Assembly: GCF_019565505.1 (NCBI RefSeq) | Contig: NZ_CP067378.1 | Span: forward strand, 2,993,501 to 3,057,500 | Length of the DNA stretch: 64,000 nt | Source: Flavobacterium davisii | GTDB taxonomy: Bacteria > Bacteroidota > Bacteroidia > Flavobacteriales > Flavobacteriaceae | Reading direction: 5' to 3' | In this document: positions 28,394 through 39,597 of the stretch, piece after piece | Numbering within the stretch: the stretch's first letter is position 1 | How the letters are laid out: every line of letters starts with the position of its first letter | The notes under the pieces: model-generated | Databases searched by the model: none | Told to the model about the DNA's origin: nothing | What the model saw: the letters and a program-made list of their open reading frames with translations, nothing else | Made by a program: the position numbers and the translations under genes

Positions 28394-29760
28394 TTAATTT
28401 TAAAATTTTTTTCAATCGCCTTTATCATTTCACCTGCAATATCTTTATGTGTAGCACCTTCTATGCCTTCTAGACACGGAGAAGAATTTACTTCTAATAA
28501 TAGAGGTCCTTTACTGGATCGAATAATATCTACTCCAGCTACCTTTAAATCCATTGCTTTGGCTGCTTTAATAGCTATTTTCTTTTCAGCAGCAGTTACT
28601 TTAATTACAGATGCACTTCCTCCCATGTGTATATTGGCTCTGAACTCTCCGGGGGCTGCTTCTCTTTGCATGGCAGCTACTACTTTACCATCTACAACAA
28701 ATAGACGTAAATCTTTACCATTAGCCTCTTTAATAAATTCTTGTACTAAGATGTTAGCATTTAAACTTTTAAATGCGTTGATAACTGATTCAGCTGCTTT
28801 TTTTGTTTCCGCTAATACAACTCCTTTTCCTTGTGTACCTTCTAATAATTTTATTATTAAAGGGGAGCCACCTACCATTTTGATTAAATCATTTGTGTCT
28901 AAAGGGGAATTGGCAAATCCTGTGGTGGGAATGTCAATGCCACTTTGTAGTAATAATTGTAACGAAAATAATTTATCTCTAGATTGCGTAATAGCTGCTG
29001 CGGAGTTAAGAGTAAAAACTTTCATGGCTTCAAACTGCCGAATTAAAGTACAACCATAATACGTAATACTTGGTCGAATGCGCGGAATAACGGCATCAAA
29101 ATTGTCCAAAACACGTCCTCCTCGATAATGAATTTCGGGTGTTGTGGCATCCAATTTAATATAACATTCTTTAATATTTAAAAATTCCATTTCATGTCCA
29201 CGCATTTCACCTGCTTCCATGATTCGGCAATTACTATATAAATTAGGATTACTAGCTAATACGGCAATTCTCAGTTTAGCACTGGATTCTTTATTAACAT
29301 GATAATGAGATTTTATTTCATCAAAAGAGGGTTGTCCTAAAATGTATTTTTCTTCAGGATCTACCATCATTTTTCCGACCATAGCCTCACGTCCTAAAAG
29401 CATACGGAATCCCATAGAGTCTCTATTTGCTAGAGTTACTTCAATAGGAAAGGTTTCATTACCAATGCTTAAGTTTGTTTTAATGACATAACGTTGTTCT
29501 CTATAGCCGCTAGAGCTTTTTACAATTCTTTTATCTATTAATTTAGCTTCGCAATGTCTAATTATTTTAACATTACCTTGAAGCGGATTAACATCAAACT
29601 TAACCCAATTTTCTCCATTTTTAGAAAAAGGAGTAATATTTGTAGCGTGCATAGCCGATGTTTTGGCTCCAGAATCGACTCTTGCTTTAATATAAGGAAT
29701 TTCTAACTCAGGAAAAGAGCACCATTCCTCGCTTCCAATAATATCTTTTTTAGATGACAT
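28390..29760 (-). CDS. rimK: fused RimB-like aspartic protease and RimK-like glutamate ligase
   Basis: 456 residues in two parts. Residues 1-150 form a retropepsin-like domain (PF05618 type) with the catalytic DSGAKTSA at 29-36 and [10 protein letters not shown] later, as in RimB. Residues 165-456 form an ATP-grasp ligase: [77 protein letters not shown]. RimK adds glutamates to the tail of ribosomal protein S6 and RimB trims them, so one polypeptide would hold both opposed activities. The real substrate here is inferred. It is coupled by ATGA to the DUF421 gene downstream. Confidence 0.9.
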   Translation of the reverse strand: MSSKKDIIGSEEWCSFPELEIPYIKARVDSGAKTSAMHATNITPFSKNGENWVKFDVNPLQGNVKIIRHCEAKLIDKRIVKSSSGYREQRYVIKTNLSIGNETFPIEVTLANRDSMGFRMLLGREAMVGKMMVDPEEKYILGQPSFDEIKSHYHVNKESSAKLRIAVLASNPNLYSNCRIMEAGEMRGHEMEFLNIKECYIKLDATTPEIHYRGGRVLDNFDAVIPRIRPSITYYGCTLIRQFEAMKVFTLNSAAAITQSRDKLFSLQLLLQSGIDIPTTGFANSPLDTNDLIKMVGGSPLIIKLLEGTQGKGVVLAETKKAAESVINAFKSLNANILVQEFIKEANGKDLRLFVVDGKVVAAMQREAAPGEFRANIHMGGSASVIKVTAAEKKIAIKAAKAMDLKVAGVDIIRSSKGPLLLEVNSSPCLEGIEGATHKDIAGEMIKAIEKNFKIK

Positions 29761-29805
29761 ACTTTTAAATAATCAAATAAGATAACAATAAATAATTATT
29801 TTCGA

Positions 29806-29835
29806 ATAAAAAAGCCTACTAGTCTGTAGGCTTTT
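29806..29835 (-). terminator. clpC terminator overlapping the stop codon
   Basis: AAAAGCCTAC and GTAGGCTTTT pair around TAGTCT, giving a 10-bp stem with a T-run on the minus strand. The clpC stop codon lies in the loop, so the last codons form half of the stem. Confidence 0.85.
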
Positions 29836-32366
29836 GAGATTTTTTTACTTGAATTTTTAATTCTTGTGAACCACTGTCTAAATCCATCTCAATTATATCT
29901 CCTTCATGTATTTTAGAGGTAATAATTTCTTCTGCTAGAGCATCTTCTATATATTTTTGAATGGCTCTTTTTAAAGGACGTGCACCAAACTGTTTATCAA
30001 AACCTTTGTCTGCAATAAAAGCTTTAGCTTCTTCGGTTAATTGTAATTCATATCCTAATTCTTTAATGCGAGCATATAATTTTTGTAGCTCAATATTAAT
30101 AATTTTATCGATGTCTTCTTTTTCTAGAGCATTAAATACAATAACATCGTCAATTCTGTTTAAGAACTCAGGCGCAAATGTTTTTTTCAATGCTCCTTCA
30201 ATAACGCCTTTAGCATGATCATCTGCTTGTGCTTGTTTAGCCGCAGTGCCAAAACCAACACCTTGACCAAAATCTTTTAGCTGACGAGCTCCTACGTTAG
30301 AAGTCATAATGATAATTGTATTTCTAAAGTCAATTTTTCTACCTAAGCTATCTGTTAAATACCCATCGTCTAACACTTGTAGCATCATGTTAAAAACATC
30401 GGGATGTGCTTTTTCAATTTCATCTAAAAGGACTACACAGTAGGGTTTGCGTCTCACTTTTTCAGTTAATTGTCCTCCTTCTTCATATCCTACATATCCC
30501 GGAGGTGCTCCTACTAAGCGAGAGATAGCAAATTTTTCCATGTATTCGCTCATGTCAATTCGAACCAAAGCTTCTTCAGAATCAAATAATTCTTTAGCTA
30601 AGACTTTAGCTAATTGTGTTTTACCAACTCCTGTTGAGCCTAAGAATATGAATGAGCCTATTGGTTTGTTAGGATCTTTTAACCCAGCGCGGTTACGTTG
30701 TATAGCACGTGCAATTTTTTTAACAGCATCTTTTTGGCCTATTACTTTTTTGTCTAATATTTCTGGTAAATGAGCCAATTTGTTACTTTCAGTTTGGGCA
30801 ATACGGTTTACAGGAATCCCTGTCATCATAGACACAACATCAGCAACGTTGTCTTCTGTTACACTTATTCTATTGTTTTTAGAATCTTCTTCCCATTGTT
30901 CTTGAGCTATTGCTAATTCTTTTTCAATGCGTTTTTCATCATCTCGTAATTTGGCTGCTTCTTCGTATTTTTGACGTTTTACGACCGTGTTTTTTAGTTC
31001 ACGTACTTCGTCTAATTGACGTTCTAAGTCTAAGATTTGTTTTGGAACATCAATATTGGTTATATGCACACGAGAACCAGCTTCGTCTAAAGCATCAATG
31101 GCTTTATCAGGAAGAAAACGATCGCTCATATAACGTTCCGTTAATTTAACGCAAGCTTCAATTGCTTCCGATGTAAAAATTACATTGTGGTGATCTTCAT
31201 ATTTTCCTTTGATATTATTTAGGATAGTAATAGTTTCTTCAATAGAAGTTGGGTCTACAATAACTTTTTGAAAACGACGCTCTAATGCACCATCTTTTTC
31301 GATGTACTGACGATATTCATCTAAAGTAGTAGCGCCTATACATTGTATTTCTCCTCTTGCAAGAGCTGGTTTAAACATATTAGAGGCATCAAGTGATCCT
31401 GTTGCTCCACCTGCTCCAACAATGGTGTGAATTTCGTCAATGAAAAGAATGATGTCATCATTTTTTTCTAATTCATTCATAACGGCTTTCATACGTTCCT
31501 CAAACTGACCACGATACTTGGTGCCAGCCACTAATGAGGCAAGGTCTAAAGTAACAACTCTTTTGTTGTATAAAATTCTAGAAACCTTTTTTTGTACAAT
31601 TCGTAAAGCTAAACCTTCCGCAATAGCTGATTTACCAACGCCGAGTTCTCCTATTAAAAGGGGGGTTGTTTTTCTTTCTTCTACTTAAGATTTGTGAAAC
31701 ACGCTCTATTTCTTTTTCACGCCCTACTACGGGATCAAGTTTACCTTCTTCAGCCATTTCTGTTAAATCACGTCCAAAATTATCTAAAACAGGTGTTTTT
31801 GATTTTTTATTTGATTTATTGGCAGGATTAGAAGGATTACTTTGACTAAAGCTGTCATCTTGTCTTGAATCATCACCATAAGATGATTCATTTTTAGGAA
31901 AATTGTCTTGAAAATCTTCTTCGTTTGGCATCATAGTTAAATATTGTTCTTTAGCTGTATCGTAATCAATTTTGAGTTTGTGTAATAACTTTGTTGTAGG
32001 ATCATTTTCATTACGTAATATACATAAAAGCAAATGAGCCGTGTTGATTGTTGTGCTTTGAAAAACTTTGGCCTCTAAAAATGTAGTTTTTAAAGCCCTT
32101 TCAGCTTGTCGCGTTAGATGCAAATTTTTTTTATCATTACCTAAAGTAGTATTAGGATTTGTAGGGCTTAATATCTCTACTTTTTTGCGTAAGTGCTCTA
32201 AATCAATAGAGAGGTTGTTTAAAATATGAATGGCAGAACCGCTGCCATCTCTTAAAATTCCAAGCATAAAGTGCTCAGTGCCAATAAAATCATGGCCTAA
32301 ACGCAATGCTTCCTCTTTACTGAAAGTAATTACTTCTCTAACTCTTGGTGAAAAATTGTCATCCAT
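29819..32366 (-). CDS. clpC: ClpC-type AAA+ unfoldase (frameshifted)
   Basis: Hexameric ATPase that feeds proteins to ClpP. The corrected protein has about 848 residues: Clp N-domain repeats (1-150), first AAA+ module with [12 protein letters not shown] as Walker B, a middle coiled UVR-like segment ([17 protein letters not shown]), and a second AAA+ module with [12 protein letters not shown] and [13 protein letters not shown]. One extra C in the run at 31660-31665 breaks the frame inside the first Walker A, which then reads GELGVGKS instead of the usual GEPGVGKT; the Leu may be another miscall. It is divergent from gyrA. Confidence 0.94.
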
Positions 32367-32626
32367 ATCTTACAGTTATTAGTAATTGTAAATTTAATGA
32401 TTTATAAATGGAATTGCAAAAAACATTCCATTTCACTTCTACTGTCAGGCTAAAAGACAAAAAAAAAATGAATGCAACAAGTATTGTAATAGGTATTTAT
32501 TAACGAATAAAAGATGTTTGTTTGTTAATAAAAAAAAAAATAACCCTTTATTTAGTATGCCTAAAATCAGATAAATGTGTATATTAGCGCGTTTGTAAAA
32601 AATTTGATAAATTAACGTAAATACTT

Positions 32627-35185
32627 ATGTCTGAGGGAGAAAAGTTAATTCCAATTAACATTGAAGACGAAATGAAATCAGCTTACATTGATTATTCGAT
32701 GTCAGTTATTGTGTCAAGAGCGTTGCCAGATGTTAGAGATGGTTTGAAACCTGTACACCGTCGCGTGTTATTTGGAATGCATGAATTAGGAGTTTTTTCT
32801 AATAGACCACATAAAAAATCAGCGAGAATTGTAGGGGAAGTGTTAGGTAAGTATCATCCACACGGGGATTCTTCTGTATATGATGCTATGGTTCGTATGG
32901 CGCAAGATTGGAGCTTACGCTATTTAATGGTAGATGGTCAGGGTAACTTTGGATCAATAGATGGAGATAGTCCAGCGGCTATGCGTTATACAGAGGCTAG
33001 AATGAAAAAGTTCTCTGAAGAAATGTTAGCTGATATTGATAAAGAAACAGTTGATTTTCAATTAAACTTTGACGATACTCTAGAAGAACCCAAAGTAATG
33101 CCTACTAAAGTACCCAATTTACTTGTAAATGGAGCATCTGGTATTGCTGTTGGTATGGCTACTAATATGGCACCTCATAATTTATCGGAAGTCATAAATG
33201 GAACTTTGGCTTATATAGATAATAACGATATAGAAGTAGATGAATTAGCTACTTATATTAAAGCACCTGATTTTCCAACAGGAGGGGTTATTTACGGAAT
33301 GGATGGAGTACGTGAAGCCTTTAAAACAGGACGTGGTCGTGTCGTAATGCGTGCTAAAGTTGGTTTTGAGGAAGTAGAAGGACGTGAAGCAATTGTTGTA
33401 ACCGAAATACCTTACCAAGTAAATAAGGCAGAAATGATTAAAAAAACGGCTGACTTGGTAAATGATAAAAAAATTGAAGGTATAGCCACCATACGTGACG
33501 AATCCGATAGAAACGGTATGCGTATTGTTTATATTCTAAAAAGAGATGCCGTACCTAACGTTGTATTAAACACCTTATATAAGTATACACAATTACAGTC
33601 TTCATTTAGTGTAAATAATATAGCATTAGTTAACGGAAGACCTCAGCTGTTAAACTTAAAAGAATTAATACATTATTTTGTAGAACATCGTCATGATGTT
33701 GTTACACGTCGTGCACAGTTTGATTTACGTAAAGCAGAAGAAAGAGCTCATATTTTAGAAGGCCTTATCATAGCCTCTGATAATATAGATGAAGTTATTG
33801 CCCTTATTCGTTCTTCTAAAGACGGGGAGGAAGCTCGCGGTAAATTAATAGAACGATTTAACCTTTCTGAAATTCAAGCCCGTGCTATTGTAGAAATGCG
33901 TTTAAGACAGTTAACAGGTCTTGAACAAGATAAATTACGTGCAGAATACGAAGAAATTATGAAGTTGATAGCTGAATTAAAAGCGTTATTAGCAAGTAAA
34001 GAACTTCGTATGGATCTAATTAAACAAGAATTATTAGAGATTAAAGAAAAATATGGTGATGAACGTCGTTCTATAATTGAGTATTCAGGAGGTGATATGA
34101 GTATTGAAGACTTAATTGCCGATGAACAAGTGGTTATTACGATATCACATGCAGGTTATATAAAACGTACGCCGCTGTCGGAATACAAAACTCAAAATAG
34201 AGGTGGAGTAGGACAAAAATCAGCTGGAACTCGCGATCAAGATTTCTTAGAACACATGTATGTAGCAACCAATCATCAATACATGTTATTCTTTACTCAA
34301 AAAGGAAAATGCTTCTGGATGCGAGTATATGAAATTCCAGAAGGAAGTAAAGTAGCTAAAGGACGTGCTATACAAAACTTGATTAATATTGAACAAGATG
34401 ACAAAGTAAAGGCTTTTATTTGTACAAAAGATCTAAAAGATCAAGAGTACATCAATGGTCATTATGTAATCATGGTGACCAAAGAAGGTCAAGTTAAGAA
34501 AACCTCTTTAGAACAATATTCCCGTCCGCGTACTAATGGAGTAGCTGCCATAACAATAAAAGATGGAGATGAGTTATTAGAAGCAAAATTAACAACTGGT
34601 AATAGTCAAGTTTTAATTGCCGTTAAGTCAGGTAAATTAGTTCGTTTTGAAGAAGAAAAAACCAGACCAATGGGAAGAACTGCTTCTGGTGTAAGAGGAG
34701 TAACTCTTGCTGATGAAAAAGATGAAGTAATAGGAATGGTATCTATTGATAGAGATCATGTAAATGATTCTCAAATATTAGTAGTAACTGAAAACGGTTA
34801 TGGAAAACGTACAAAATTAGTCGATGATGATGGAGAAGATGTGTACAGAATAACAAATCGTGGAGGAAAAGGAGTAAAAACCTTAAATATAACCGAAAAA
34901 ACAGGTTCACTTATTGCCATCAATAACGTTACAGATGATGATGACTTGATGATTATTAATAAATCAGGCTTAACCATTAGAATGAGAGTCTCTGATTTAC
35001 GTGTTATGGGACGTGCAACACAAGGAGTTCGTTTGATTAATATTAAAGGAAAAGACTCTATTGCAGCAGTTTGTAAAGTAATGAGAGAAGAAGATGAAGA
35101 AGAAATGAATTTAGAATCAGATGAATTACATGATAATTTAACAACAGATCCCCAAACAGGAACTGAATCAGAAAATCAAGAATAA
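32627..35185 (+). CDS. gyrA: DNA gyrase subunit A
   Basis: Breakage-reunion subunit of gyrase, which introduces negative supercoils. It has 852 residues. The catalytic tyrosine is Tyr121 in AAMRYTEAR. The quinolone region reads [12 protein letters not shown], with serine and aspartate at the places equivalent to E. coli Ser83 and Asp87, that is, the unmutated form. The C-terminal half has the repeated beta-pinwheel blades, including the [11 protein letters not shown]yrA-box region, and ends in an acidic tail. It is followed 18 bases later by the TPR gene. Confidence 0.96.
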   Translation: MSEGEKLIPINIEDEMKSAYIDYSMSVIVSRALPDVRDGLKPVHRRVLFGMHELGVFSNRPHKKSARIVGEVLGKYHPHGDSSVYDAMVRMAQDWSLRYLMVDGQGNFGSIDGDSPAAMRYTEARMKKFSEEMLADIDKETVDFQLNFDDTLEEPKVMPTKVPNLLVNGASGIAVGMATNMAPHNLSEVINGTLAYIDNNDIEVDELATYIKAPDFPTGGVIYGMDGVREAFKTGRGRVVMRAKVGFEEVEGREAIVVTEIPYQVNKAEMIKKTADLVNDKKIEGIATIRDESDRNGMRIVYILKRDAVPNVVLNTLYKYTQLQSSFSVNNIALVNGRPQLLNLKELIHYFVEHRHDVVTRRAQFDLRKAEERAHILEGLIIASDNIDEVIALIRSSKDGEEARGKLIERFNLSEIQARAIVEMRLRQLTGLEQDKLRAEYEEIMKLIAELKALLASKELRMDLIKQELLEIKEKYGDERRSIIEYSGGDMSIEDLIADEQVVITISHAGYIKRTPLSEYKTQNRGGVGQKSAGTRDQDFLEHMYVATNHQYMLFFTQKGKCFWMRVYEIPEGSKVAKGRAIQNLINIEQDDKVKAFICTKDLKDQEYINGHYVIMVTKEGQVKKTSLEQYSRPRTNGVAAITIKDGDELLEAKLTTGNSQVLIAVKSGKLVRFEEEKTRPMGRTASGVRGVTLADEKDEVIGMVSIDRDHVNDSQILVVTENGYGKRTKLVDDDGEDVYRITNRGGKGVKTLNITEKTGSLIAINNVTDDDDLMIINKSGLTIRMRVSDLRVMGRATQGVRLINIKGKDSIAAVCKVMREEDEEEMNLESDELHDNLTTDPQTGTESENQE

Positions 35186-35203
35186 TATAAAATTAAGAAC
35201 AAA

Positions 35204-36480
35204 ATGAAAATAAAGAATTTAGTATTAGTAACTGCTTTGTTTTTGTCAGTCACTACAATTGCTCAAAAAGAGGATCTCAAAGCAGCTGAAAAAGCACTGA
35301 AATCAGGAAATCCTACTGAGGCTAAAGCATCCTTAGATAAAATAGACTACATGATTGTAAATTTAGACAATCCAACAAAAGCCCAGTATTATTTTATATT
35401 AGGAAACACAAATCTAGAATTAGCAAAAAAAAATATTGAAGAAGGAAAAAATTTAGTAGCCGCTGCTAAAGCTTATAACGAGTTAAAAGCAACAGAAGTT
35501 AGTTCTGGAAAAAACAAATATACAGGACAAGCAGAATCCTCTTTGATTGAGGTTAAACGTTTGTTAACCAATAGCGCAATTGCTGATTCAAATGCTAAAC
35601 GTTACAAAGAAAGTGCTCAAAAATTATACGAAGTATACGGTTTAGATAAAAAGATACAACAATGTTGTATTATGCAGCAAGTAGCGCCATAAATGCCGAG
35701 GATTATGATTCAGCCCTTTCTCATTATAAAATGTTAAAAGATCTGAAATATTCAGGGAAAGCCACTAATTATTTGGCAAAAAATAAATCAAACGGACAGG
35801 AAGAAACCTTTGCTTCGATGAAAGATAGAGATTTTTCTGTAAAAATAGGAACCCATGAATCTCCACGAACTGAAAATGTTCCGTCAAAAAGAGGTGAAAT
35901 AATTAAAAATATAGCTTTAATATTAAATCAAAAAGGGGATTTAGCCGCAGCTAAAAGAGCAGTAGAAGAGGCGATACAAGCAAATCCGAGAGATACAGGG
36001 TTGTATACAGCAGGTATGGAAGTGGCATTAAAAGCGAACGATTATCCAACCTATAAAAAATATGCACAAGAAGCTCTAGCAAAAGACCCTAATAATGCTG
36101 ATTTATTTTATAATTTAGGTGTTATTTCAGGACAAGCAAATGATAAACAAGCAAAAATTGATGCAGAAGGTTATTATTTAAAAGCCATTCAAATTGATCC
36201 AAAATACAAAAATGCGTACTTAAATTTAGGTGTTCTTAAATTAGATGGAGAAAAAGAAATTGTAGATCAAATGAATAAATTAGGAACTTCAGCAGCTGAT
36301 ATGAAAAAATATGAAGCCCTAAAGGTTAAAAGAGAAAATTTATACAAATCAGCAATTCCTCATTTAGAAAAAGCTTATGAACTATTCGAAAGTGATAAAG
36401 ACATTAAAAATACATTGCTAAATATGTATAATGCTCTTGATATGACAGATAAATACAAAGCATTAAAGGCTAAAAATTAA
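35204..36480 (+). CDS. periplasmic TPR-repeat protein (frameshifted)
   Basis: A signal peptide (MKIKNLVLVTALFLSVTTIAQ) is followed by about 400 residues of helical repeats. At least three clear TPR units occur in the second half (KGDLAAAKRAVEEAIQANPR, DYPTYKKYAQEALAKDPNNA, AEGYYLKAIQIDPKYKNAYL). One A is missing at 35648-35652; adding it restores DKKDTTMLYYAASSA and gives about 425 residues. TPR proteins scaffold protein contacts; the partners are unknown. It is 18 bases after gyrA and ends at a strong terminator, so it is probably the second gene of a gyrA operon. Confidence 0.87.
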
Positions 36481-36493
36481 AGTTAATCGTATT

Positions 36494-36526
36494 AAAAAAA
36501 CTCCTCAATTTTCGAGGAGTTTTTTT
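36494..36526 (+). terminator. rho-independent terminator of the gyrA-TPR unit
   Basis: AAACTCCTC pairs with GAGGAGTTT around a short loop, followed by a run of T, directly after the TPR stop codon. Confidence 0.9.
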
Positions 36527-36963
36527 ATAAATCAACGTTGTGGTTTTTTTTGTTTGAAAAAATAAACAAAATTCCATGTTAGAAATTTATATTTAAAAGT
36601 GACTTTGAATCTAAAAAAGGACCTTGTTTGTTGAGCTCGATTAGTTTTTCCTAAAAGACGGCAATCTTATCATTCATACAAAAAAGAGAAGCTTGAGCCG
36701 AAATGAATACGCTAAGCGGAATTGTATAGCACTGATAATGCGATTTCTCCCTTCGATTGAAGAGTAAAGGAATGCGTTAAATGATTAGTTTATAGTTGTC
36801 AAATTTATTTTATACGATTTCTTCTTTTTCCTTTTTATCTTCAACAATAAGACCATTAAATGGAATAAATATCAGACCTTTTTACGTGTATACTTCTCCT
36901 TACAATCAGATACTTTTAACAAAATGTATGGTAAAACCGTAATGATTTTAAATTTCGATATTT
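36527..36963. other. intergenic DNA, nothing recognised
   Basis: About 440 bases with slightly higher GC than other gaps in the stretch 36620-36780. It contains no ORF resembling a protein and no clear copy of repeats A or B. Confidence 0.4.
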
Positions 36964-37158
36964 TATATTTGTCATACGTTCTTAATCAAGTAAACAAACT
37001 AAAATTTTAAACGTATTTTTGATAAAGTAAATTTAGTAACCACACCGTGGTGTTTTTTATAAATACCATCACTTTATCTTTATTTTGTTTTTGGGAGATA
37101 TAAAATCATCGTTTAAAATTATCAAGAAAAGTCATACTGTTTAAAGTGTGACTTTTTT
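36964..37158 (+). ncRNA. candidate small RNA or leader region with two terminator-like hairpins
   Basis: A TATATTTG promoter box at 36964-36971 is followed by a hairpin ACCAC/GTGGT with six T at 37039-37058, and then by a strong hairpin GTCATACT/AGTGTGAC flanked by A4 and T7 at 37127-37158. No ORF of note lies between, and the next gene has its own -7 box at 37203. The layout of a promoter followed by terminators without a coding region suggests one or two short transcripts of about 80 to 180 nt. I recognise no RNA family. Confidence 0.3.
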
Positions 37159-37202
37159 TATTTATTGTTCCTCCATTTTTTAATTTAATCGGTATTAATT
37201 TA

Positions 37203-37210
37203 TATTTTTG
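37203..37210 (+). promoter_or_regulatory. -7 box of the serine palmitoyltransferase-like gene
   Basis: TATTTTTG fits TAnnTTTG, 26 bases before the ATG. Confidence 0.45.
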
Positions 37211-37236
37211 CCCTGATTTTTTAATCTAATAATAAG

Positions 37237-38496
37237 ATGGTAAAAGACTTATTCGAAAGAATTCAAAACAATAAAGGTCCATTAGGAAAATGGGCATCGC
37301 AAGCAGAAGGTTACTATGTATTTCCTAAACTTGAAGGCGAACTAGGTCCTCGCATGAAGTTTCATGGTAAAGAAATTTTAAATTGGTCTATTAATGATTA
37401 TTTAGGATTAGCTAATCATCCTGAAATTAGAAAAATTGATACTGAAGCAGCAGAACAATATGGAGCGGCCTATCCTATGGGAGCTCGTATGATGAGTGGG
37501 CATACTGACTTACACGAACAATTACAAGACGAATTAGCTTCCTTTGTTAAGAAAGAGTCAGCTTATTTACTAAATTTTGGATATCAAGGGATGGTATCTA
37601 CTATTGATGCCTTAGTAACTAAAAACGATGTAATTGTATATGACGTAGATTCTCATGGTTGCATTATTGATGGAGTTCGTTTACACATGGGTAAGCGATT
37701 TACCTATAAACATAATGATGTAGAAAGCCTTGAGAAAAATTTACAGCGCGCAACCAAAATGGCTAATGAATTAGGAGGCGGTATTTTAGTTATTACCGAA
37801 GGTGTTTTTGGAATGCGAGGACAACAAGGTAAGTTAAAAGAAATTGTAGCTTTAAAAGAAAAATACAAATTCCGCTTATTAGTAGATGACGCACACGGTT
37901 TTGGTACTTTAGGTAAAACAGGTGCTGGAGCAGGTGAAGAACAAGGCTGTCAGGATGGTATAGATATTTATTTTTCAACCTTTGCTAAATCAATGGCTAG
38001 CATAGGAGCTTTTGTAGCTGGTGATCAAGATATTATTGATTATTTAAAGTATAATTTGCGTTCTCAAATGTTTGCCAAGTCATTACCTATGATATTTACT
38101 GTAGGGGCTTTAAAGCGTTTAGAATTATTACGTACTATGCCTGAACTAAAAGAAAAGCTTTGGGAAAATGTGAATTATTTACAAAATGGCTTAAAGTCAA
38201 GAGGATTTAATATAGGTGATACAAATACTTGTGTAACGCCTGTGTACTTAGAAGGTTCTATACCTGAAGCTATGGTAATGGTTAACGATTTAAGAGAAAA
38301 CTACAATATATTTTTATCAATTGTAGTATACCCTGTAATCCCTAAAGGTATTATTTTATTACGTATGATACCTACGGCATCTCATACTATTGCTGATATA
38401 GAGGAAACATTAACTGCTTTTGAAGCAATTCGTGAAAAATTAAGCAACGGTACCTACAAAGCACTAGCTGAGGTTAATGTTGAAAATGTATCATAG
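37237..38496 (+). CDS. alpha-oxoamine synthase, serine palmitoyltransferase-like
   Basis: PLP enzyme condensing an amino acid with an acyl thioester. The 419 residues include NDYLGLANHP, GARMMSGHTDLHEQLQDELA, VDDAHGFGTLGKTGAG and the Schiff-base lysine in FSTFAKSMASIGAF. In Bacteroidota, members of this clade make the long-chain base of sphingolipids (from serine) or of sulfonolipids such as capnine (from cysteate). Which of these applies here cannot be told by eye. KBL and BioF are less likely relatives, given the long N-terminus and the lack of bio or kbl neighbours. The gene appears monocistronic. Confidence 0.85.
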   Translation: MVKDLFERIQNNKGPLGKWASQAEGYYVFPKLEGELGPRMKFHGKEILNWSINDYLGLANHPEIRKIDTEAAEQYGAAYPMGARMMSGHTDLHEQLQDELASFVKKESAYLLNFGYQGMVSTIDALVTKNDVIVYDVDSHGCIIDGVRLHMGKRFTYKHNDVESLEKNLQRATKMANELGGGILVITEGVFGMRGQQGKLKEIVALKEKYKFRLLVDDAHGFGTLGKTGAGAGEEQGCQDGIDIYFSTFAKSMASIGAFVAGDQDIIDYLKYNLRSQMFAKSLPMIFTVGALKRLELLRTMPELKEKLWENVNYLQNGLKSRGFNIGDTNTCVTPVYLEGSIPEAMVMVNDLRENYNIFLSIVVYPVIPKGIILLRMIPTASHTIADIEETLTAFEAIREKLSNGTYKALAEVNVENVS

Positions 38497-38550
38497 AAAA
38501 GATATAATATTATTTGATTTTAAAAATTACAAATAAAAATAAATAATTTT

Positions 38551-38635
38551 AAGAAGAAGGTGTTCAAAAAGTAACGACTTAAAAATTTGTCACTCTAAAA
38601 GAAAAAAACACCAACTTTTAGGGCTCCTTCTTCTT
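38551..38635. other. long nested inverted repeat downstream of the oxoamine synthase gene
   Basis: AAGAAGAAGG pairs with CCTTCTTCTT at the ends, and GGTGTT with AACACC inside, enclosing about 40 bases. It lies 55 bases after the stop codon, so it may be a structured terminator or 3' stabiliser. Confidence 0.45.
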
Positions 38636-38780
38636 ATATAGTGATACCTTCACACTCCTTAAAAAACTCATTTTTTAAAATAACTTTAGAAAATAATTCT
38701 TCAAAATCAAAGTATAGAATTAACTACGTATTAAAGTTAGTTTTTACTCATTATTCCAAGGATCATTCTCCTTTCTCATT

Positions 38781-39070
38781 TAAACCTAGATGACAACGGT
38801 AAATTTTGTGATGAAGAGATGAGAAAGAAGTATGCAGAAAATTTTTATCGGCAACAAAGGTATATAAAAAGAAATAACTTAATGTGTGGTTTTATTACTT
38901 CGACCAAATACAGAAATCAGATATTATCAATTTATGTTATCTCTCCTGTTGTATAAATGACAAGATTGTGAATTTTTAAGGAAACTATAATTGCGGACAA
39001 AAAGGAATACTTTTTAAGGCTCAAAAAATCCTTATTTGTTGTAATAAATTTCTAACGTATGATTTGGTTT
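38781..39070. repeat. interspersed repeat family B, copy B1
   Basis: About 290 bp. The right half (from TTATGTTATCTCTCCTG through GACAAGATTGTGAATTTTTAAGG to GTAATAAATTTCTAACG) aligns with 45240-45377 and 55379-55518. The left end TAAACCTAGATG and AAATTTTGTGATGAAG loosely follow the others. It is immediately followed by repeat A6 with no gap, forming an A/B composite between convergent genes. Confidence 0.7.
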
Positions 39071-39271
39071 AACTCAGATTCTGCATTAGACTTCGTTGTG
39101 AAACAAAATTTTTCAATAAATTCAAGTGCTCACGGAAAATTTTAGAAGAAGAAATCGTGAACTATTTTGATGATTAAAATTTGAGTACGTGCTTGAATTT
39201 GAAGAAAAATAAAGTGGAATAGATTTACTTCGTCTATTCGCTACGCTCGGGTCTAATGCGTAATCTGGGTT
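39071..39271. repeat. repeat family A, near-consensus copy A6
   Basis: About 201 bp, almost identical to A1 and A7, with left end AACTCAGATTCTGCATTAGA and right end TCTAATGCGTAATCTGGGTT. It abuts repeat B1. The 330 bases from here to the DUF3276 gene show only AT-rich sequence and a terminator. Confidence 0.93.
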
Positions 39272-39546
39272 TAAATTTATTGTATGCTAAATTAGCAAGT
39301 GCATATTTAGTTTTTCCATACTTTAATAAAAACAATTTCTAGAGCACGTTTTTAAATACTCGAAGGGAATTTATAGTTTCTATTTTGCGTTTTTTACTTC
39401 TTGAAATAGCAACTATAAAAGGGACTTGGAAATTTATGCTAAAAAAGGGAATAGCTTTTTTTAGTAAAAGTCTTAAAAATAAAGAATAAATTAGCAAGAA
39501 GTTCTTGAGTTTTGATCTTCTTAAGTCCGCTTATAAGAAAATTTTT

Positions 39547-39579
39547 TTTAAAAAGGGAATTTTTAAAATCCCCTTTTAA
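39547..39579 (-). terminator. terminator of the DUF3276 gene
   Basis: AAAAGGGAATTTT pairs with AAAATCCCCTTTT with a single mismatch, and on the minus strand it ends in T. It lies about 20 bases after the DUF3276 stop. Confidence 0.7.
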
Positions 39580-39597
39580 TTATGTAGTCATTATTTT

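Noticed and set aside
28463..29059. 198-residue ORF on the plus strand opposite rimB-rimK
   Set aside because: Antisense shadow of a clearly coding gene, rich in serine, alanine and cysteine as expected from the reverse reading.
37793..37978. ORF on the minus strand within the oxoamine synthase gene
   Set aside because: Chance antisense frame in a well-supported coding region.
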